From Methanobacterium sp. (GTDB taxonomy: Archaea > Methanobacteriota > Methanobacteria > Methanobacteriales > Methanobacteriaceae): DNA of 64,000 nucleotides. The stretch spans positions 1 through 64,000 of the forward strand of contig JADFDH010000001.1 of the NCBI GenBank assembly GCA_018263005.1. The letters are read 5' to 3'. The notes below the pieces were generated by a model. It was not told where the DNA came from, searched no databases, and saw only the letters and a list, made by a program, of their open reading frames with translations. Both the position numbers and the translations under genes were made by a program. Shown in pieces: positions 1 to 9,271 of this stretch (the first letter of the stretch is position 1; each line of letters begins with the position of its first letter).

Positions 1-188
1 TAGATCTTACCTTCATCAGGCCTATAATCCTGCATACCACGCAGCATATTAATCAAAACAGACTTACCAGCCCCACTTCTACCCAGAATACCCAAAACAG
101 AGCCTTCATCAATGTTTATGTTTATATTTTTCAGTACATCAACATCTTTGAACTTTTTGGAAACATTTTCGATTTCTATAAAAAACAT
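1..188 (-). CDS. ABC transporter ATP-binding protein, N-terminal part (AtwA-like, cut by window edge)
   Basis: The reverse strand reads from an ATG at 188 towards the window edge and gives about 62 residues of an ABC-type ATPase. A Walker A motif, GRSGAGKS, follows a typical ABC start (MFFIEIENVSKKF), and the stretch after it (VLINMLRGMQDY) resembles component A2 of the methyl-coenzyme M reductase activation system, an ATPase with two ABC cassettes. Only the start of the first cassette is visible, so the A2 assignment is an inference from the Walker A neighbourhood. ABC ATPase membership is secure. Confidence 0.65.
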   Translation of the reverse strand, partial: MFFIEIENVSKKFKDVDVLKNININIDEGSVLGILGRSGAGKSVLINMLRGMQDYRPDEGKI

Positions 189-336
189 GTAAACCACTCT
201 CATATTATTAAAAAAATTTTTAGAAGTTTAATTTGAGTTTTAATTAAATATTGATTTAATCCCATATTATATTGATCATATTTTTATTTCTTAGTGATCT
301 ATTGATACATTGATTCTTGTTTGATCTGATTTTTAA

Positions 337-1107
337 TCATTCAGAATTATTAAATTTAACTAATGATAAATCAAAGGGTAATTTTCCTTTCATCAATGCT
401 CTTGCCAATGATATGCCATCGGAGCCTGAACTGATCATTTTTTGAGCTGATTTTAAGTCCTTAATTGAATTGTTACCAATCAAATAAATATTTGTATTCT
501 GTTTAATTAAGGATATTATATCATAATCGGCGCATTTATAACCTGGTTTCATTGCGTCTACATGAAGATAATCTGCACCGGCTTTTTCTACAGATTTAGA
601 AATTTTTATTATGTCTGTACCAGGTACGTTAGCTCTTATTTTCACGGAAACTTTACTTTCTGCTTTTTCCACTACCTCCTGAGTAAATCTTTCCAATTTC
701 TCTGGATGGAAAAGCAGGGATTGACCACATCCCAGATTGGTTATCTCTGGCTGTCTACAGTGTGCGTTTATCTCCACAACATCCACTCCATCAATCATTG
801 ATGTATCAATAATGGGTGAAGGAGTTAGCGCGCGAAGATTAACCGAAATCATACCATTCCAGGGGTTATCTTCTTTAATTATCTTTATTTGGTGGGCAAT
901 ATGCTCTTTAAAATCTAAAAGAGGCACATCAAATTCAGATCTACCCCTTTTAATTATCTTTTTCCCAGCTAATATGGTTTCTCGATCTGAATTATAACCC
1001 CCGATGGTTACCATATCAAAACCTTTATTAGAAAAAGATCTACAAAATTTTCCGTCGGTTATACCGGCCATAGGAGCTATAACTTCAATTAATTCCTCCC
1101 TACCCAT
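337..1107 (-). CDS. Dus-like TIM-barrel flavoprotein (archaeal nifR3-related family)
   Basis: This 256-residue protein begins with the tRNA-dihydrouridine synthase signature APMAGITDGKFCRSF and ends with a flavin phosphate-binding segment (IGNNSIKDLKSAQKM, then GSDGISLARALMKG), so an FMN-binding TIM barrel is likely. It is shorter than true Dus enzymes (about 320 residues) and lacks their C-terminal helical tRNA-binding domain, which fits the archaeal nifR3-related family of unknown substrate. It lies downstream of GTP cyclohydrolase III on the same strand with a gap of about 90 bases; a similar pairing occurs in other methanogens. The substrate cannot be named from sequence. Confidence 0.7.
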   Translation of the reverse strand: MGREELIEVIAPMAGITDGKFCRSFSNKGFDMVTIGGYNSDRETILAGKKIIKRGRSEFDVPLLDFKEHIAHQIKIIKEDNPWNGMISVNLRALTPSPIIDTSMIDGVDVVEINAHCRQPEITNLGCGQSLLFHPEKLERFTQEVVEKAESKVSVKIRANVPGTDIIKISKSVEKAGADYLHVDAMKPGYKCADYDIISLIKQNTNIYLIGNNSIKDLKSAQKMISSGSDGISLARALMKGKLPFDLSLVKFNNSE

Positions 1108-1200
1108 TAAATATTGTCAATTAATATTATTTAATCTTTAATAGATAAAAATAAATTAAATTTAGAAATTTAAAACAGAAAAATGGGGAATAAGGTTATT

Positions 1201-1962
1201 TTATTCCTTATTTTTCATCACATGAACCAGATCATAAGTGAACCCACCCCTTATCTCTTCCAGGGCAAGATCTGCCAAATTGGCAGCTTTTTCGGCTGTG
1301 GGGGCTTTACCTACACCTGCTTTCAGTGCGATGTTTATTTCATCTTCTATTTCTTCAATGATCTTTAAAAGGCCCTGTGGTTCCAGCCCATTACAAGGAG
1401 ACATGAAATTGTCGCCACCAATGAAAAATAACAGTGAACCTTTTTCAATTAATTTTTTCATGAGAAAATGTTGAACACGATTAACAATAAAAGAAGTATC
1501 ATAAGCGGGAATCATATCAGTTAAAGAATCAGTAATGCCATTGATATCTATATGGGCGATTTGAACAAAGCTATCATCATACTTCACCATGCTGTCTACC
1601 GCCAGAACCTCCTTTCGTTCCTCGGATTGTGCGCCGCCGAAGTTTTGTAAAATGTTTGTGGCTTTTCTCTGGGCTTCATAGGGAGTTTCTGATGCCCCTA
1701 CACCCATACTTATTGTTATTGGATAGCGGTTCCCGATTGATTTCTGTATGCGAAGATGATCTTCCATGTCCACGCCATTGGTAACAGCCAGCATGTTATC
1801 AAATCGAGTGAAAAATACTAACCCTCCCTTTGCTGCGAACTGTCTTTGCAGGTCTGCATATAATTCTGATTGTAAAATCTGTAGATCTGCCTCGGCCCTT
1901 GGGGTGGGGGTCACTGTCCATGGACCATAATTATCGATCTGTACTAATGTCATTTGAATCAT
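1201..1962 (-). CDS. gch3: GTP cyclohydrolase III (GTP cyclohydrolase IIa)
   Basis: The N-terminus (MTLVQIDNYGPWTVTPTPRA) is characteristic of archaeal GTP cyclohydrolase III, which opens the GTP imidazole ring to a formylamino-pyrimidine nucleotide and starts archaeal riboflavin and deazaflavin (Fo) synthesis. The 253-residue protein has the two related halves of the family: FTRFDNM at about 51-57 and FIGGDNF at about 180-186, nucleotidyl-cyclase-like metal and nucleotide sites. The ATG overlaps the cofD stop by four bases (ATGA) and has a GGTGA ribosome site six bases upstream, so translation is coupled to cofD. The alternative name is ArfA. Confidence 0.93.
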   Translation of the reverse strand: MIQMTLVQIDNYGPWTVTPTPRAEADLQILQSELYADLQRQFAAKGGLVFFTRFDNMLAVTNGVDMEDHLRIQKSIGNRYPITISMGVGASETPYEAQRKATNILQNFGGAQSEERKEVLAVDSMVKYDDSFVQIAHIDINGITDSLTDMIPAYDTSFIVNRVQHFLMKKLIEKGSLLFFIGGDNFMSPCNGLEPQGLLKIIEEIEDEINIALKAGVGKAPTAEKAANLADLALEEIRGGFTYDLVHVMKNKE

Positions 1963-2864
1963 AAAATTTCACCCAAAATACTTCTGGCTAACATCTCTTT
2001 ATCCTCGATGTTTTTCATGTTGGTGTTTGTTACTACAACCTCTGATATTAGTTTTTCTATTTTTTTCTTTTGATTAAAATCTTCCCGATCAATATAAAAT
2101 TTATCTAAGAAATCCTGATAAATGGTGGCAACACCCCAGGAGGAGACTTCATGACCCATAGCTTGCATAAACTTACCAGCAGGCCCACTGAAAGGTTGAT
2201 ATCCGATTAGGGGTGATATTGCAATTACATAAGAATTTATAAGTGCATCAATGACTCCGTTTGCAGATAATATTGGGCCGATTGAGGTGATGGGATTTGA
2301 AGGGCCTATAATTACCATATCAGCATCTTCAATGGATTCAATTAGTTCCGGTGCAGGGTCAATTTCATCATATTTTATATCTAGTACATCTGGTTTAGAA
2401 CTTCGTCCTATAAGGAATTGGTGAAATTCAAGACTTCCCTCAGGTGTTATAATTTCTATATGCGGGTCTTGGTCACTCATAGGTATTATCTTTGATTTAA
2501 TACCCATTTTCTTCCTTTGAATATCTACAGCTTTGCTGAGAGGATATTTTTCGAGGAGCAGGGTTTTTTGGATCTTCACAGCCCGATCCTGATCTCCGAT
2601 TTTCAGGAGTTCCTTACACCCGATCTCCTTTAAAGTTTCATGGGTTATAAAGGTATCATCCTCAATTCCATACCAAGTATCTTGGTTGATCTTCCCGGTT
2701 AGAGTATACATCACAGTGTCCAGATCAGCCGCCACATAAACTCCGGAGAAATACGAATTTTCCAGGGTATTAACCACTACAGTAACATCTTCAGGGGGAA
2801 TTAGACGTATTATGCCCTGTAGGAGCTTTGGAGTGCCTGTTCCACCGGATAATATAGTTATCAT
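1959..2864 (-). CDS. cofD: 2-phospho-L-lactate transferase
   Basis: CofD transfers a phospholactyl group from lactyl-2-diphospho-5'-guanosine to Fo, giving F420-0. The 301-residue protein starts with the family's phosphate-binding loop (LSGGTGTPKLLQG) and has the AADLDTV segment near residue 47, where the family's metal-binding aspartate lies; GPSNPITSIGPIL near residue 190 is also typical. It is the middle gene of a minus-strand run with cofE upstream and GTP cyclohydrolase III overlapping its 3' end. This puts deazaflavin precursor synthesis and F420 side-chain assembly together. Confidence 0.95.
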   Translation of the reverse strand: MITILSGGTGTPKLLQGIIRLIPPEDVTVVVNTLENSYFSGVYVAADLDTVMYTLTGKINQDTWYGIEDDTFITHETLKEIGCKELLKIGDQDRAVKIQKTLLLEKYPLSKAVDIQRKKMGIKSKIIPMSDQDPHIEIITPEGSLEFHQFLIGRSSKPDVLDIKYDEIDPAPELIESIEDADMVIIGPSNPITSIGPILSANGVIDALINSYVIAISPLIGYQPFSGPAGKFMQAMGHEVSSWGVATIYQDFLDKFYIDREDFNQKKKIEKLISEVVVTNTNMKNIEDKEMLARSILGEIL

Positions 2865-2915
2865 ATTATTGGATATAAATTTTTTTAATAAACCGATGAT
2901 TAAATTATTTTTTAG

Positions 2916-3680
2916 TTAGTCACGAAAAACATCATATTTTTTAGGTCTTATCAAAGGTTTAACATTTGCATTATCATTTTTTAACTTTTTAGGATAATTA
3001 AATCCTCTTATTAATACTACGGGTATGCCTTCATCAGCTTGACCCATAACTACAGATGCTGCGGCAGCTAACTCGTCTGCAATAGCAATGTTGGTTGTTT
3101 TTAGCTCCCGGTTATATAAATCTTTCTCTCCACTACGATCCCAGAGAGGATTCATACCAGAAATACCGATAGCCACTCCGACCGCCCCTTCCCTGAAAGC
3201 ACGGCCCTGTGTATCAGAAATTATGGTAACTACATCATTACCTGTTTTTTTCTTTATTTTGTCACGGATTATAGAGGCGCTTTTATCAGAATTTCTTGGA
3301 ATAGGGGTGGCTAAACCTTTCTCCACATTAGATTCATCTATTCCAGCATTTGCACATACAAAACCTTGTTTAGTCTCTGAAATAATGAAATCAGGACCCA
3401 CCTTGATTAACTCATTAGACTCTTGTAGAATGGCTTCCACCAGTTCTGGTTCTTTACCCGTTTGTATGGCAATTTGCCTGGCTTTATGACCTGGTTCTAT
3501 CTCTTGAAGGTTTATGGTGTATCCTTCTGCTTTAGCTACAGCGGTTTCTGCAATAACAAGTATATCATCTTCTTGTAATTCCATTTCCATATCTTTTAGA
3601 GCTTTAAGGATAAGGTCAGCCAGAATATCTCCTTTTTTTAAGAGAGGTATACCTTTGATGCCTGATATATTTAGAATCAT
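2916..3680 (-). CDS. cofE: coenzyme F420:L-glutamate ligase
   Basis: CofE adds L-glutamates to F420-0 in a GTP-dependent reaction, giving the gamma-linked tail of F420-2. The protein carries the family landmarks IKGIPLLKKGD at its start, ISETKQGFVCANAGIDESN (substrate and metal site), SDTQGRAFREGAVGVAIG and the C-terminal ADELAAAASVVMGQADEG. An upstream in-frame TTG at 3704 would add eight residues, but homologues start at MILNISGIKGIP, so I place the start at the ATG at 3680 (254 residues). Neither start has a clear ribosome site. It lies 51 bases upstream of cofD. Confidence 0.93.
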   Translation of the reverse strand: MILNISGIKGIPLLKKGDILADLILKALKDMEMELQEDDILVIAETAVAKAEGYTINLQEIEPGHKARQIAIQTGKEPELVEAILQESNELIKVGPDFIISETKQGFVCANAGIDESNVEKGLATPIPRNSDKSASIIRDKIKKKTGNDVVTIISDTQGRAFREGAVGVAIGISGMNPLWDRSGEKDLYNRELKTTNIAIADELAAAASVVMGQADEGIPVVLIRGFNYPKKLKNDNANVKPLIRPKKYDVFRD

Positions 3681-3728
3681 GATTTCGAATTTTTTTAAGA
3701 TCAAACTTGTTCTTTTAGATTTATTTTT

Positions 3729-4334
3729 TCATTTAATGAAACTTATACTCCATTCTTTTGTACCAAATACTGCAGCTGAAGTAATCGGATTGGTGAATTC
3801 AGCGAATTTACCTTGATTTAAAATAAATTCCGCTGCTTCATGAGCATTTTTTGCTGCAAAATCAACTTCATAGGGTTTGATATGTTCATAAACAGCAATG
3901 TAGGCTGATTTACCTTCGGGAACTTTTTCCACAATTAAGCTTTCATGAGTAACAATTCCCAAGTAAGAATCACCTTCCAAGGTAACTGCTCCGGCAATAC
4001 GGGGTGTATTATAATCATCTTTTTCATAATCCATGGTTAAGAGTGATATTCCAAGTGCATCCCGAATACTCATTCCAGACGCTATTTTTTCAGCGATAAC
4101 ATCAGTATGAGAACCATTAGAAACCACAGCTATATCATCTACCAATTTAATACAATTATAAGCAATATATGGGTTTTTAAACACATCAGTTTCGAACCCT
4201 TCCTTTGGTACAATGGCTACCCGATCATCATATCCTTTGGTCATTCTATTTGGGAAAGAACGACTGGAAACTCGATAAGCAGCGAATTTACCCTCATCTG
4301 TACTTCCAACAGCTAAAATTCTACCTAGATACAT
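3729..4334 (-). CDS. purO: archaeal IMP cyclohydrolase PurO
   Basis: PurO closes FAICAR to IMP, the last step of archaeal purine synthesis, replacing the cyclohydrolase half of bacterial PurH. The 201-residue length and the start (MYLGRILAVGSTDEGKFAAY, then YRVSSRSFPNR) match the methanogen family, as do the internal NPYIAYNCI and SNGSHTDVI segments. An AGGTGA ribosome site precedes the ATG. It is the first gene of the purO-cofE-cofD-gch3 run, so the step that makes IMP sits beside enzymes consuming GTP. Confidence 0.92.
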   Translation of the reverse strand: MYLGRILAVGSTDEGKFAAYRVSSRSFPNRMTKGYDDRVAIVPKEGFETDVFKNPYIAYNCIKLVDDIAVVSNGSHTDVIAEKIASGMSIRDALGISLLTMDYEKDDYNTPRIAGAVTLEGDSYLGIVTHESLIVEKVPEGKSAYIAVYEHIKPYEVDFAAKNAHEAAEFILNQGKFAEFTNPITSAAVFGTKEWSISFIK

Positions 4335-4392
4335 TTTAAATCACCTGTATTTTTCTTATTTTACTTTATGATTATTATTATATGTATTAGTT

Positions 4393-5007
4393 CTAAATAT
4401 CCTCGCCGATTCTCTCTATGGTTGACCATGATTTGCGCACAAAATCAGGAAGATCATCATAGGAATTTTTTAAAAATTCTATGGTTTTGGGATCACTGGG
4501 ATAACCAGATCCAATATCCTTGAACTCCTTTCTTATTTTAGCAATTTCCAAGTCTCTTTCTACCTTAGCCACGATGGAAGCCGCGGCAACCACAGTATAT
4601 TTATCTTCTGCATTATGCTCGGTTATAACAGTTAATTCTGGGAAAAAAGTCTCCATTTCATTTTTTAACCTATCTGGTTTAACATCGAAACAGTCTATGA
4701 TGGAAGTGTCTGCTTCTGATTTGTTGATGATCTTTTGCATGCCAATTTTTTCGATTTGGTTAAGATTCACATCATGGGCCCTTAATATATCAATATCCTG
4801 GGCAGTTATTTTAACCAAATGATAGTCAGTGATCTTCCTGATTTTCCTGGAAAGAACCACTCTTTTTTTAGGAGAAATTTTTTTCGAATCTTTAACATCA
4901 AGTCTTTCCAAAAATTTAATTCTATTCTCCTTGATTACAACTCCGCAAAGAACCAGAGGACCAATTACAGATCCTCGGCCTGCTTCATCGATCCCTACAA
5001 TCTTCAT
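4393..5007 (-). CDS. rnhB: ribonuclease HII
   Basis: RNase HII nicks the RNA strand of RNA-DNA hybrids and removes ribonucleotides misincorporated in DNA. The DEAGRGSVIGPLV motif at residues 7-19 holds two of the four metal-binding carboxylates, the KDSKK segment follows, and AAASIVAKVERD near residue 140 is typical of archaeal RnhB. Its 204 residues are normal for archaea. An AGGA ribosome site precedes the ATG. It is on the same strand as mreB upstream and purO downstream, with gaps of about 60 bases. Confidence 0.94.
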   Translation of the reverse strand: MKIVGIDEAGRGSVIGPLVLCGVVIKENRIKFLERLDVKDSKKISPKKRVVLSRKIRKITDYHLVKITAQDIDILRAHDVNLNQIEKIGMQKIINKSEADTSIIDCFDVKPDRLKNEMETFFPELTVITEHNAEDKYTVVAAASIVAKVERDLEIAKIRKEFKDIGSGYPSDPKTIEFLKNSYDDLPDFVRKSWSTIERIGEDI

Positions 5008-5063
5008 TTTCCTAATAAATTTTAAAAAATAAAATATAGAATATGAAATAAAAAAAAAATAAA

Positions 5064-6140
5064 TTATTTCATAGCTTTCAATCGAACTTCAGGCTCCAAT
5101 GCTCTTGGTTCAGCAGCTACTATGGCAGCTCCCTTTGCTACAACAGTCATAGGATCGTCAGAAATCTCAACTGGAACTCCGACTTCTTCAAATATTCTTT
5201 CTTTAAGTCCTTTAAGTTGGGATGTTCCTCCCACTACGATCGTCCGATTATAAATCCCAGATATTAGTTCTGGAGACATTCTTTCCAATACAACAGATAA
5301 TGCACCAATTAAATCATTAATGATTGGCTCAGCAGCATCTGCAATTAAATTCGAATCAATATCTACTTTCTGTGGTTTATTGGTTTCCATGGATTTTCCA
5401 ATGGCGTGACTGACTGCTGGTTTAATATTGGCCTTAGAATGAACCATTCCCACTTCCATTTTAGCTTTCTCTGCCTCGTGTATGCCTATTTCAACATTGA
5501 ACATTTCTTTTACTTTGTCAACAATATTTTCATCTATGTTATCCCCACCCTGTCTGATGGTCTCAATATCAGTGATTCCACCTAGGGATATAACCACTAT
5601 ATCGCTGGAACCAGCTCCCAGATCAATAACCATTGTTCCTTCAGCCTCAGCTATAGGTAAACCTGCTCCAATAGCACCTGCTAATCCTTCGCTTATAACT
5701 AAAACGAAACTAGCTCCTGCTTCTTCACCTATTTCCTCTACAGCTTTCTTTTCCACTTCTGAAGCATCTCCAGGGATTCCTATGACAATTCTGTCTATAT
5801 TTTCCATGGAATCTGCTGATCCCTGTTCCATTGCATATACAAGAAGGGCTTTTGCCTGGGCTATACTTTCTATTACACCCATACGCAGCGGTCTGACAGC
5901 TATTATGTCTTCTGGAGTTCTTCCTAGCATGGCTTTAGCTTCATCTCCTACGGCCAGCACATAGGATGGTTCTTCTTTTTTAACCGCTACAACTGAGGGT
6001 ATCTTAAATAGATCAAATTTATCACCGGATGGTTTTGCCACAACCGTGTTAAGAGTACCCAAATCTATGCCTAACGTGTTAGTTAAGGCTTGTTTCTTGA
6101 TGTTATCTTCATCTTCTTCTTTTTTACCAAAAAGGTTCAA
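5064..6140 (-). CDS. mreB: MreB-like actin-family protein
   Basis: This 358-residue protein has the actin/Hsp70 ATPase fold in the MreB arrangement: phosphate-1 loop IDLGTLNTVVAKPSG at about 25-39, connect-1 segment VIGIPGDASEVEKKAVEE, phosphate-2 loop MVIDLGAGSSDIVVISLGG, and adenosine motif IVVGGTSQLKGL. MreB filaments guide wall synthesis in rod-shaped bacteria, and homologues occur in pseudomurein-walled methanogens. A short charged N-terminal extension (about 22 residues) precedes the fold. The TTG start has an AGGAGG nine bases upstream, inside the tail of the preceding gene four bases away, so the two are translationally coupled. A filament role is inferred. Confidence 0.8.
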   Translation of the reverse strand: MNLFGKKEEDEDNIKKQALTNTLGIDLGTLNTVVAKPSGDKFDLFKIPSVVAVKKEEPSYVLAVGDEAKAMLGRTPEDIIAVRPLRMGVIESIAQAKALLVYAMEQGSADSMENIDRIVIGIPGDASEVEKKAVEEIGEEAGASFVLVISEGLAGAIGAGLPIAEAEGTMVIDLGAGSSDIVVISLGGITDIETIRQGGDNIDENIVDKVKEMFNVEIGIHEAEKAKMEVGMVHSKANIKPAVSHAIGKSMETNKPQKVDIDSNLIADAAEPIINDLIGALSVVLERMSPELISGIYNRTIVVGGTSQLKGLKERIFEEVGVPVEISDDPMTVVAKGAAIVAAEPRALEPEVRLKAMK

Positions 6141-6144
6141 TATT

Positions 6145-6777
6145 TCAATCCTCCTTCAAAAATTTCTCGAATTCTATAATAAAAAGTTTGTTTTTTCGGG
6201 CTAGGTCTTTAATCCCTCTAAGATCATCTTCATCGCCGCTGGAAATTAGAACGGTTGATAATTCTACATCAGCTAATTTAAAAAGAGGATCAATAGTTTT
6301 TTTAATTAAAGATGGCATTTTCCTGGTTATAGAAACGTCTGTTTCTATGAATCCTGTTGTCTTATCTTCCAGTAAAAATTTAAAGTCCAAACGACTTTTC
6401 TCTCCATCGCCCATGAATTTAATAATATGATTATCCATTCCCACCAATAAAAGGAGATTTGGTTCGTTTTTAGTGTAGTAGGGGGCTATCTTAAGGTAAG
6501 CGCCTCCCTGATCTTTGCTCATCATTGATAAGTCTCTTAATTTATTTTCATCACCATAGAGCATTAGAAAATCAAATTTTTGGGTTACGAACGACTCTTT
6601 TGCTTTGATATGTTCTCGACACAATATTTTAACCCTATCTTTATTCAAAATAGCCTCATATGATACGTTATTTATCATTTCTTCACTGCCTGCGATTACA
6701 CACCATATCTTGTCCGCATCTTGCATGGTAGATACTTTCGCAGCTTTTCTCAGGGTTTTAATTTTGTTTTCTATCAT
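6145..6777 (-). CDS. conserved hypothetical protein, MreB operon partner
   Basis: I do not recognise a named family in this 210-residue soluble protein. It has no signal peptide or membrane segment and alternates predicted strands and helices. A central LLLLVGMDNHIIKFMGDG and a C-terminal LSTVLISSGDEDDLRGIKDLA stand out; the latter resembles the end of a Rossmann-like domain. The ATG has a GTGAG ribosome site. It is the first gene before mreB with a four-base gap, and mreB's ribosome site lies in its 3' end. It is therefore probably co-produced with the actin-like protein, but its activity is unknown. Confidence 0.7.
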   Translation of the reverse strand: MIENKIKTLRKAAKVSTMQDADKIWCVIAGSEEMINNVSYEAILNKDRVKILCREHIKAKESFVTQKFDFLMLYGDENKLRDLSMMSKDQGGAYLKIAPYYTKNEPNLLLLVGMDNHIIKFMGDGEKSRLDFKFLLEDKTTGFIETDVSITRKMPSLIKKTIDPLFKLADVELSTVLISSGDEDDLRGIKDLARKNKLFIIEFEKFLKED

Positions 6778-7090
6778 AAAATTCTCACTTCATAGTATAG
6801 TAATAAAATAGCCAAAAGGATAATCTAATATCTGGAATTTTTTTTTAATTAATCTATAATATCAATGATACAAACAATCTAAATGTTATTTAACATATTC
6901 ACTATATAAATTAGATGATATTTGAAGATATTCAAATTGTAGTTAATAAACTTTTATATGAATTACATTATTTTGCCCAAAATTCTTAAATTCTAGTTAT
7001 TGCTGGTAATATATTATTATAGTGTCACTATTTATTGGTTGAAGTAGAATTATCCTTATAAAAAATTTTTGAAAATAGTGAGATTTTATT
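6778..7090. promoter_or_regulatory. divergent intergenic region with an 18-bp inverted repeat and the pssA promoter
   Basis: No gene is visible in these 313 AT-rich bases between divergent transcription units. A perfect inverted repeat (ATTTGAA, four-base spacer, TTCAAAT) lies at 6920-6937. A TATA-like CCTTATAAAAA at about 7053-7063 sits about 30 bases before the pssA start and fits its promoter. The function of the inverted repeat is unknown; it could be an operator or an AT-rich coincidence. Confidence 0.4.
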
Positions 7091-7813
7091 ATGAACATCA
7101 AAGAATATTTGGCACTTGCCGATTTTGTTTCAATGCTCAATGGTTCTTTTGGGTTTTTAGCCATTATTATGATGACTAAAGGTGATTTAAACCTTGCAGC
7201 GATGTTTATTCTTGTTGCGGTTATATTTGATTCTTTGGATGGGTGGGTGGCCCGTAAGTCCAAAAGGGTTGATCGGTATGGATTTGGAAAAAATATTGAC
7301 TCCATATGTGATGTGATTTCATTTGGTGTTGCACCGGGAATGCTTTTGTATACTGCATCCACATCCTACTTTATCCCATACATTAATATACTAGTAGCTC
7401 TTTTAATAGTATTATGTGGGATTTTAAGACTCTCGAGGTTCAACGTACTTACAGATTCAAGTCCGAATTTGGGTGAAGGTAAATTCATCGGACTACCCAT
7501 ACCAACCACAGCTTTGATCCTCGGATCATACTATCTCTCAGGAATATTCAATATAGAGTGGGCACTGATAATGATGACTGTGGTATCAATACTCATGATA
7601 AGTACAGTTGAGTATCCTAAAATTAGGAACCCGATAGTATTGCTGGTGGGTGGCATACTATTAATATTATCATGTTTACCTCATAACATATCAATTGTAA
7701 TTGCCAATCTTCCCGCAAAGTTTTTATTTGCCTTTACTCTAATATATTTAATTACAGTGCCTTTTATGGTTTTATATGCCAAGCTGCGCAGAAGTGGTCC
7801 AAATGTTAGATAA
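7091..7813 (+). CDS. pssA: archaetidylserine synthase (CDP-archaeol:serine transferase)
   Basis: The CDP-alcohol phosphatidyltransferase signature is clear at about residues 55-80: DSLDGWVARK, then GFGKNIDSICDVISFGVAPG, with the paired aspartates that bind the metal. The DSICDVISFGVAP continuation is typical of the serine-using branch, so the product is predicted to be archaetidylserine, a polar lipid of methanogens. The spacer between AR and the glycine is about two residues longer than in Bacillus PssA. The 240 residues hold about seven membrane segments. It overlaps the next gene by 11 bases and begins an envelope-related run. Confidence 0.9.
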   Translation: MNIKEYLALADFVSMLNGSFGFLAIIMMTKGDLNLAAMFILVAVIFDSLDGWVARKSKRVDRYGFGKNIDSICDVISFGVAPGMLLYTASTSYFIPYINILVALLIVLCGILRLSRFNVLTDSSPNLGEGKFIGLPIPTTALILGSYYLSGIFNIEWALIMMTVVSILMISTVEYPKIRNPIVLLVGGILLILSCLPHNISIVIANLPAKFLFAFTLIYLITVPFMVLYAKLRRSGPNVR

Positions 7814-9251
7814 GATATTGGGAAAAAAAGAAAAAGAAAAAAATGGTCCGGACCTTCGGAAAAATGAGAAGAAGTCAGGGTCAGATGTGAGTGGGCGCAT
7901 CAAAAATATGGTTTCTGTGGCTGGTGACAAGTCAAAGAGCCAGATGAGCAAAATTAATTCAAAGGTAAATGGGGATCAAAATAAAAGTAAAGAATCTAAA
8001 AGCGATCCTACTGATAAGATACCCCGCCCCATGCCAAAGCCCCGACCAAAAGAAACGGGAAGAGCTAGATTAAGGCCTCCCGAACAGAAAAAACCCAGCG
8101 GCGAAAGCCGTGCAACCCGGGGTCTCGGTAGCCTCGGTAGTTCCGTCCCAGGCTTCGGAAGGAGAAGTCCGGGAGGTGGTAAAAGACCCGATGATGACCA
8201 GAGGACATTGGTGGGTGCTGCTGTTTTCGGAGTTTTACTCATAGTTTTAGTAGGTGCAGGTTACTACTTTTTGTTCTATGCACCTTATCAGGGTGAACTG
8301 CAAGATGCTAAGACAATCAAACTCAATGAAGTAAATAGTTATTATAAAGGAGCCTTAGCAAATGATCCCCAAAGACTCACTTTAACTGCGCAAATAGAGA
8401 GTGCAATAACGCCCGATCAGGCTCTGGCTGTGGATGTGCTTGGACCCGCCACCAGTAGCTGGAGAGCCTATCAAACTAATCAGATCAACACCAAAAAAGA
8501 TCCCTATGGTCGAGTTATGGTAACATATGAGTCAGGCGGTAAAAAGGACGTTATAATGAAAATTGCAGCAGCTCAACAATTAGTAACCCAGGCAGATGCC
8601 AGCGTACTGGCTAATACCATAATAACTACACCAGACACTGTCGTTGTCCCTGTATTCTTACCAAGATTACGTGCAGCCGGTGGGCTTATCAATGTAGGAG
8701 ATACGGTTGACATATATTTAAATACTAACACCACGACCTCAACCCCTGCTCCAACAACTGGAAATAACACAACTAACACAACCAACACCACCAATCAAAC
8801 AACAACCACAAGTACAGGAGGAAATGCTACAGTTAGTGGAGCGACTGTACTGGCTATTCTAAGGACCAACATGGACGATAGCAAAATCAATGCGAGTATA
8901 AGTTCCAGTCAAAGCATAGCCATAAATCAAATGGGCATGTCCAGTGGTCGTTCGCAAGATGCAGGTACATCAGGGGTTGAAGAACTGCTAAAAGCAGCAG
9001 CATCCGGAATATGGGATGAGTCAATGGTAAGCGCCACCCTAGCAAGTTATGGATATAAATTATCCGACTTTGAAAGAGCCGCTAGTTTTGGAGAATACGA
9101 GAATGTTAATTATATGATATTACTGGAAGTACCCCGGGACAAAGCGGTTTTGATAATCCAAAATCAGCTCGACATGCAACTAACCATATCCACTCAAAAC
9201 GCACCGACTTGGATGGCAAACGAACTTAAAAAGATATATGGAAGCGGATAA
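7803..9251 (+). CDS. membrane-anchored DUF515-like surface protein
   Basis: I start at the ATG at 7803, with a GTGGT ribosome site ten bases upstream; the ORF also has an upstream ATG inside pssA. The product (482 residues) has a basic, proline-rich cytoplasmic region of about 130 residues, one membrane segment at about 135-159 (VGAAVFGVLLIVLVGAGYYF), then an outside domain interrupted by a Thr/Asn-rich linker coded at about 8725-8825, likely glycosylated. The overall plan resembles the methanogen family DUF515, whose function is unknown; I hold that family name loosely. Overlap with pssA suggests coupled expression and an envelope role. Confidence 0.75.
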   Translation: MLDKILGKKEKEKNGPDLRKNEKKSGSDVSGRIKNMVSVAGDKSKSQMSKINSKVNGDQNKSKESKSDPTDKIPRPMPKPRPKETGRARLRPPEQKKPSGESRATRGLGSLGSSVPGFGRRSPGGGKRPDDDQRTLVGAAVFGVLLIVLVGAGYYFLFYAPYQGELQDAKTIKLNEVNSYYKGALANDPQRLTLTAQIESAITPDQALAVDVLGPATSSWRAYQTNQINTKKDPYGRVMVTYESGGKKDVIMKIAAAQQLVTQADASVLANTIITTPDTVVVPVFLPRLRAAGGLINVGDTVDIYLNTNTTTSTPAPTTGNNTTNTTNTTNQTTTTSTGGNATVSGATVLAILRTNMDDSKINASISSSQSIAINQMGMSSGRSQDAGTSGVEELLKAAASGIWDESMVSATLASYGYKLSDFERAASFGEYENVNYMILLEVPRDKAVLIIQNQLDMQLTISTQNAPTWMANELKKIYGSG

Positions 9252-9271
9252 CAATAGGAATTCCAAAAAAA

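Noticed and set aside
7776..7802. An upstream ATG that would extend the DUF515-like protein by nine residues into pssA.
   Set aside because: The ATG at 7803 has a ribosome site at a suitable distance and gives a usual basic N-terminus.
8725..8825. A repetitive ACC/ACA/AAC-rich stretch that looks like a DNA tandem repeat.
   Set aside because: It is in frame and codes for a Thr/Asn linker in the anchored surface protein, so it is low-complexity coding sequence.
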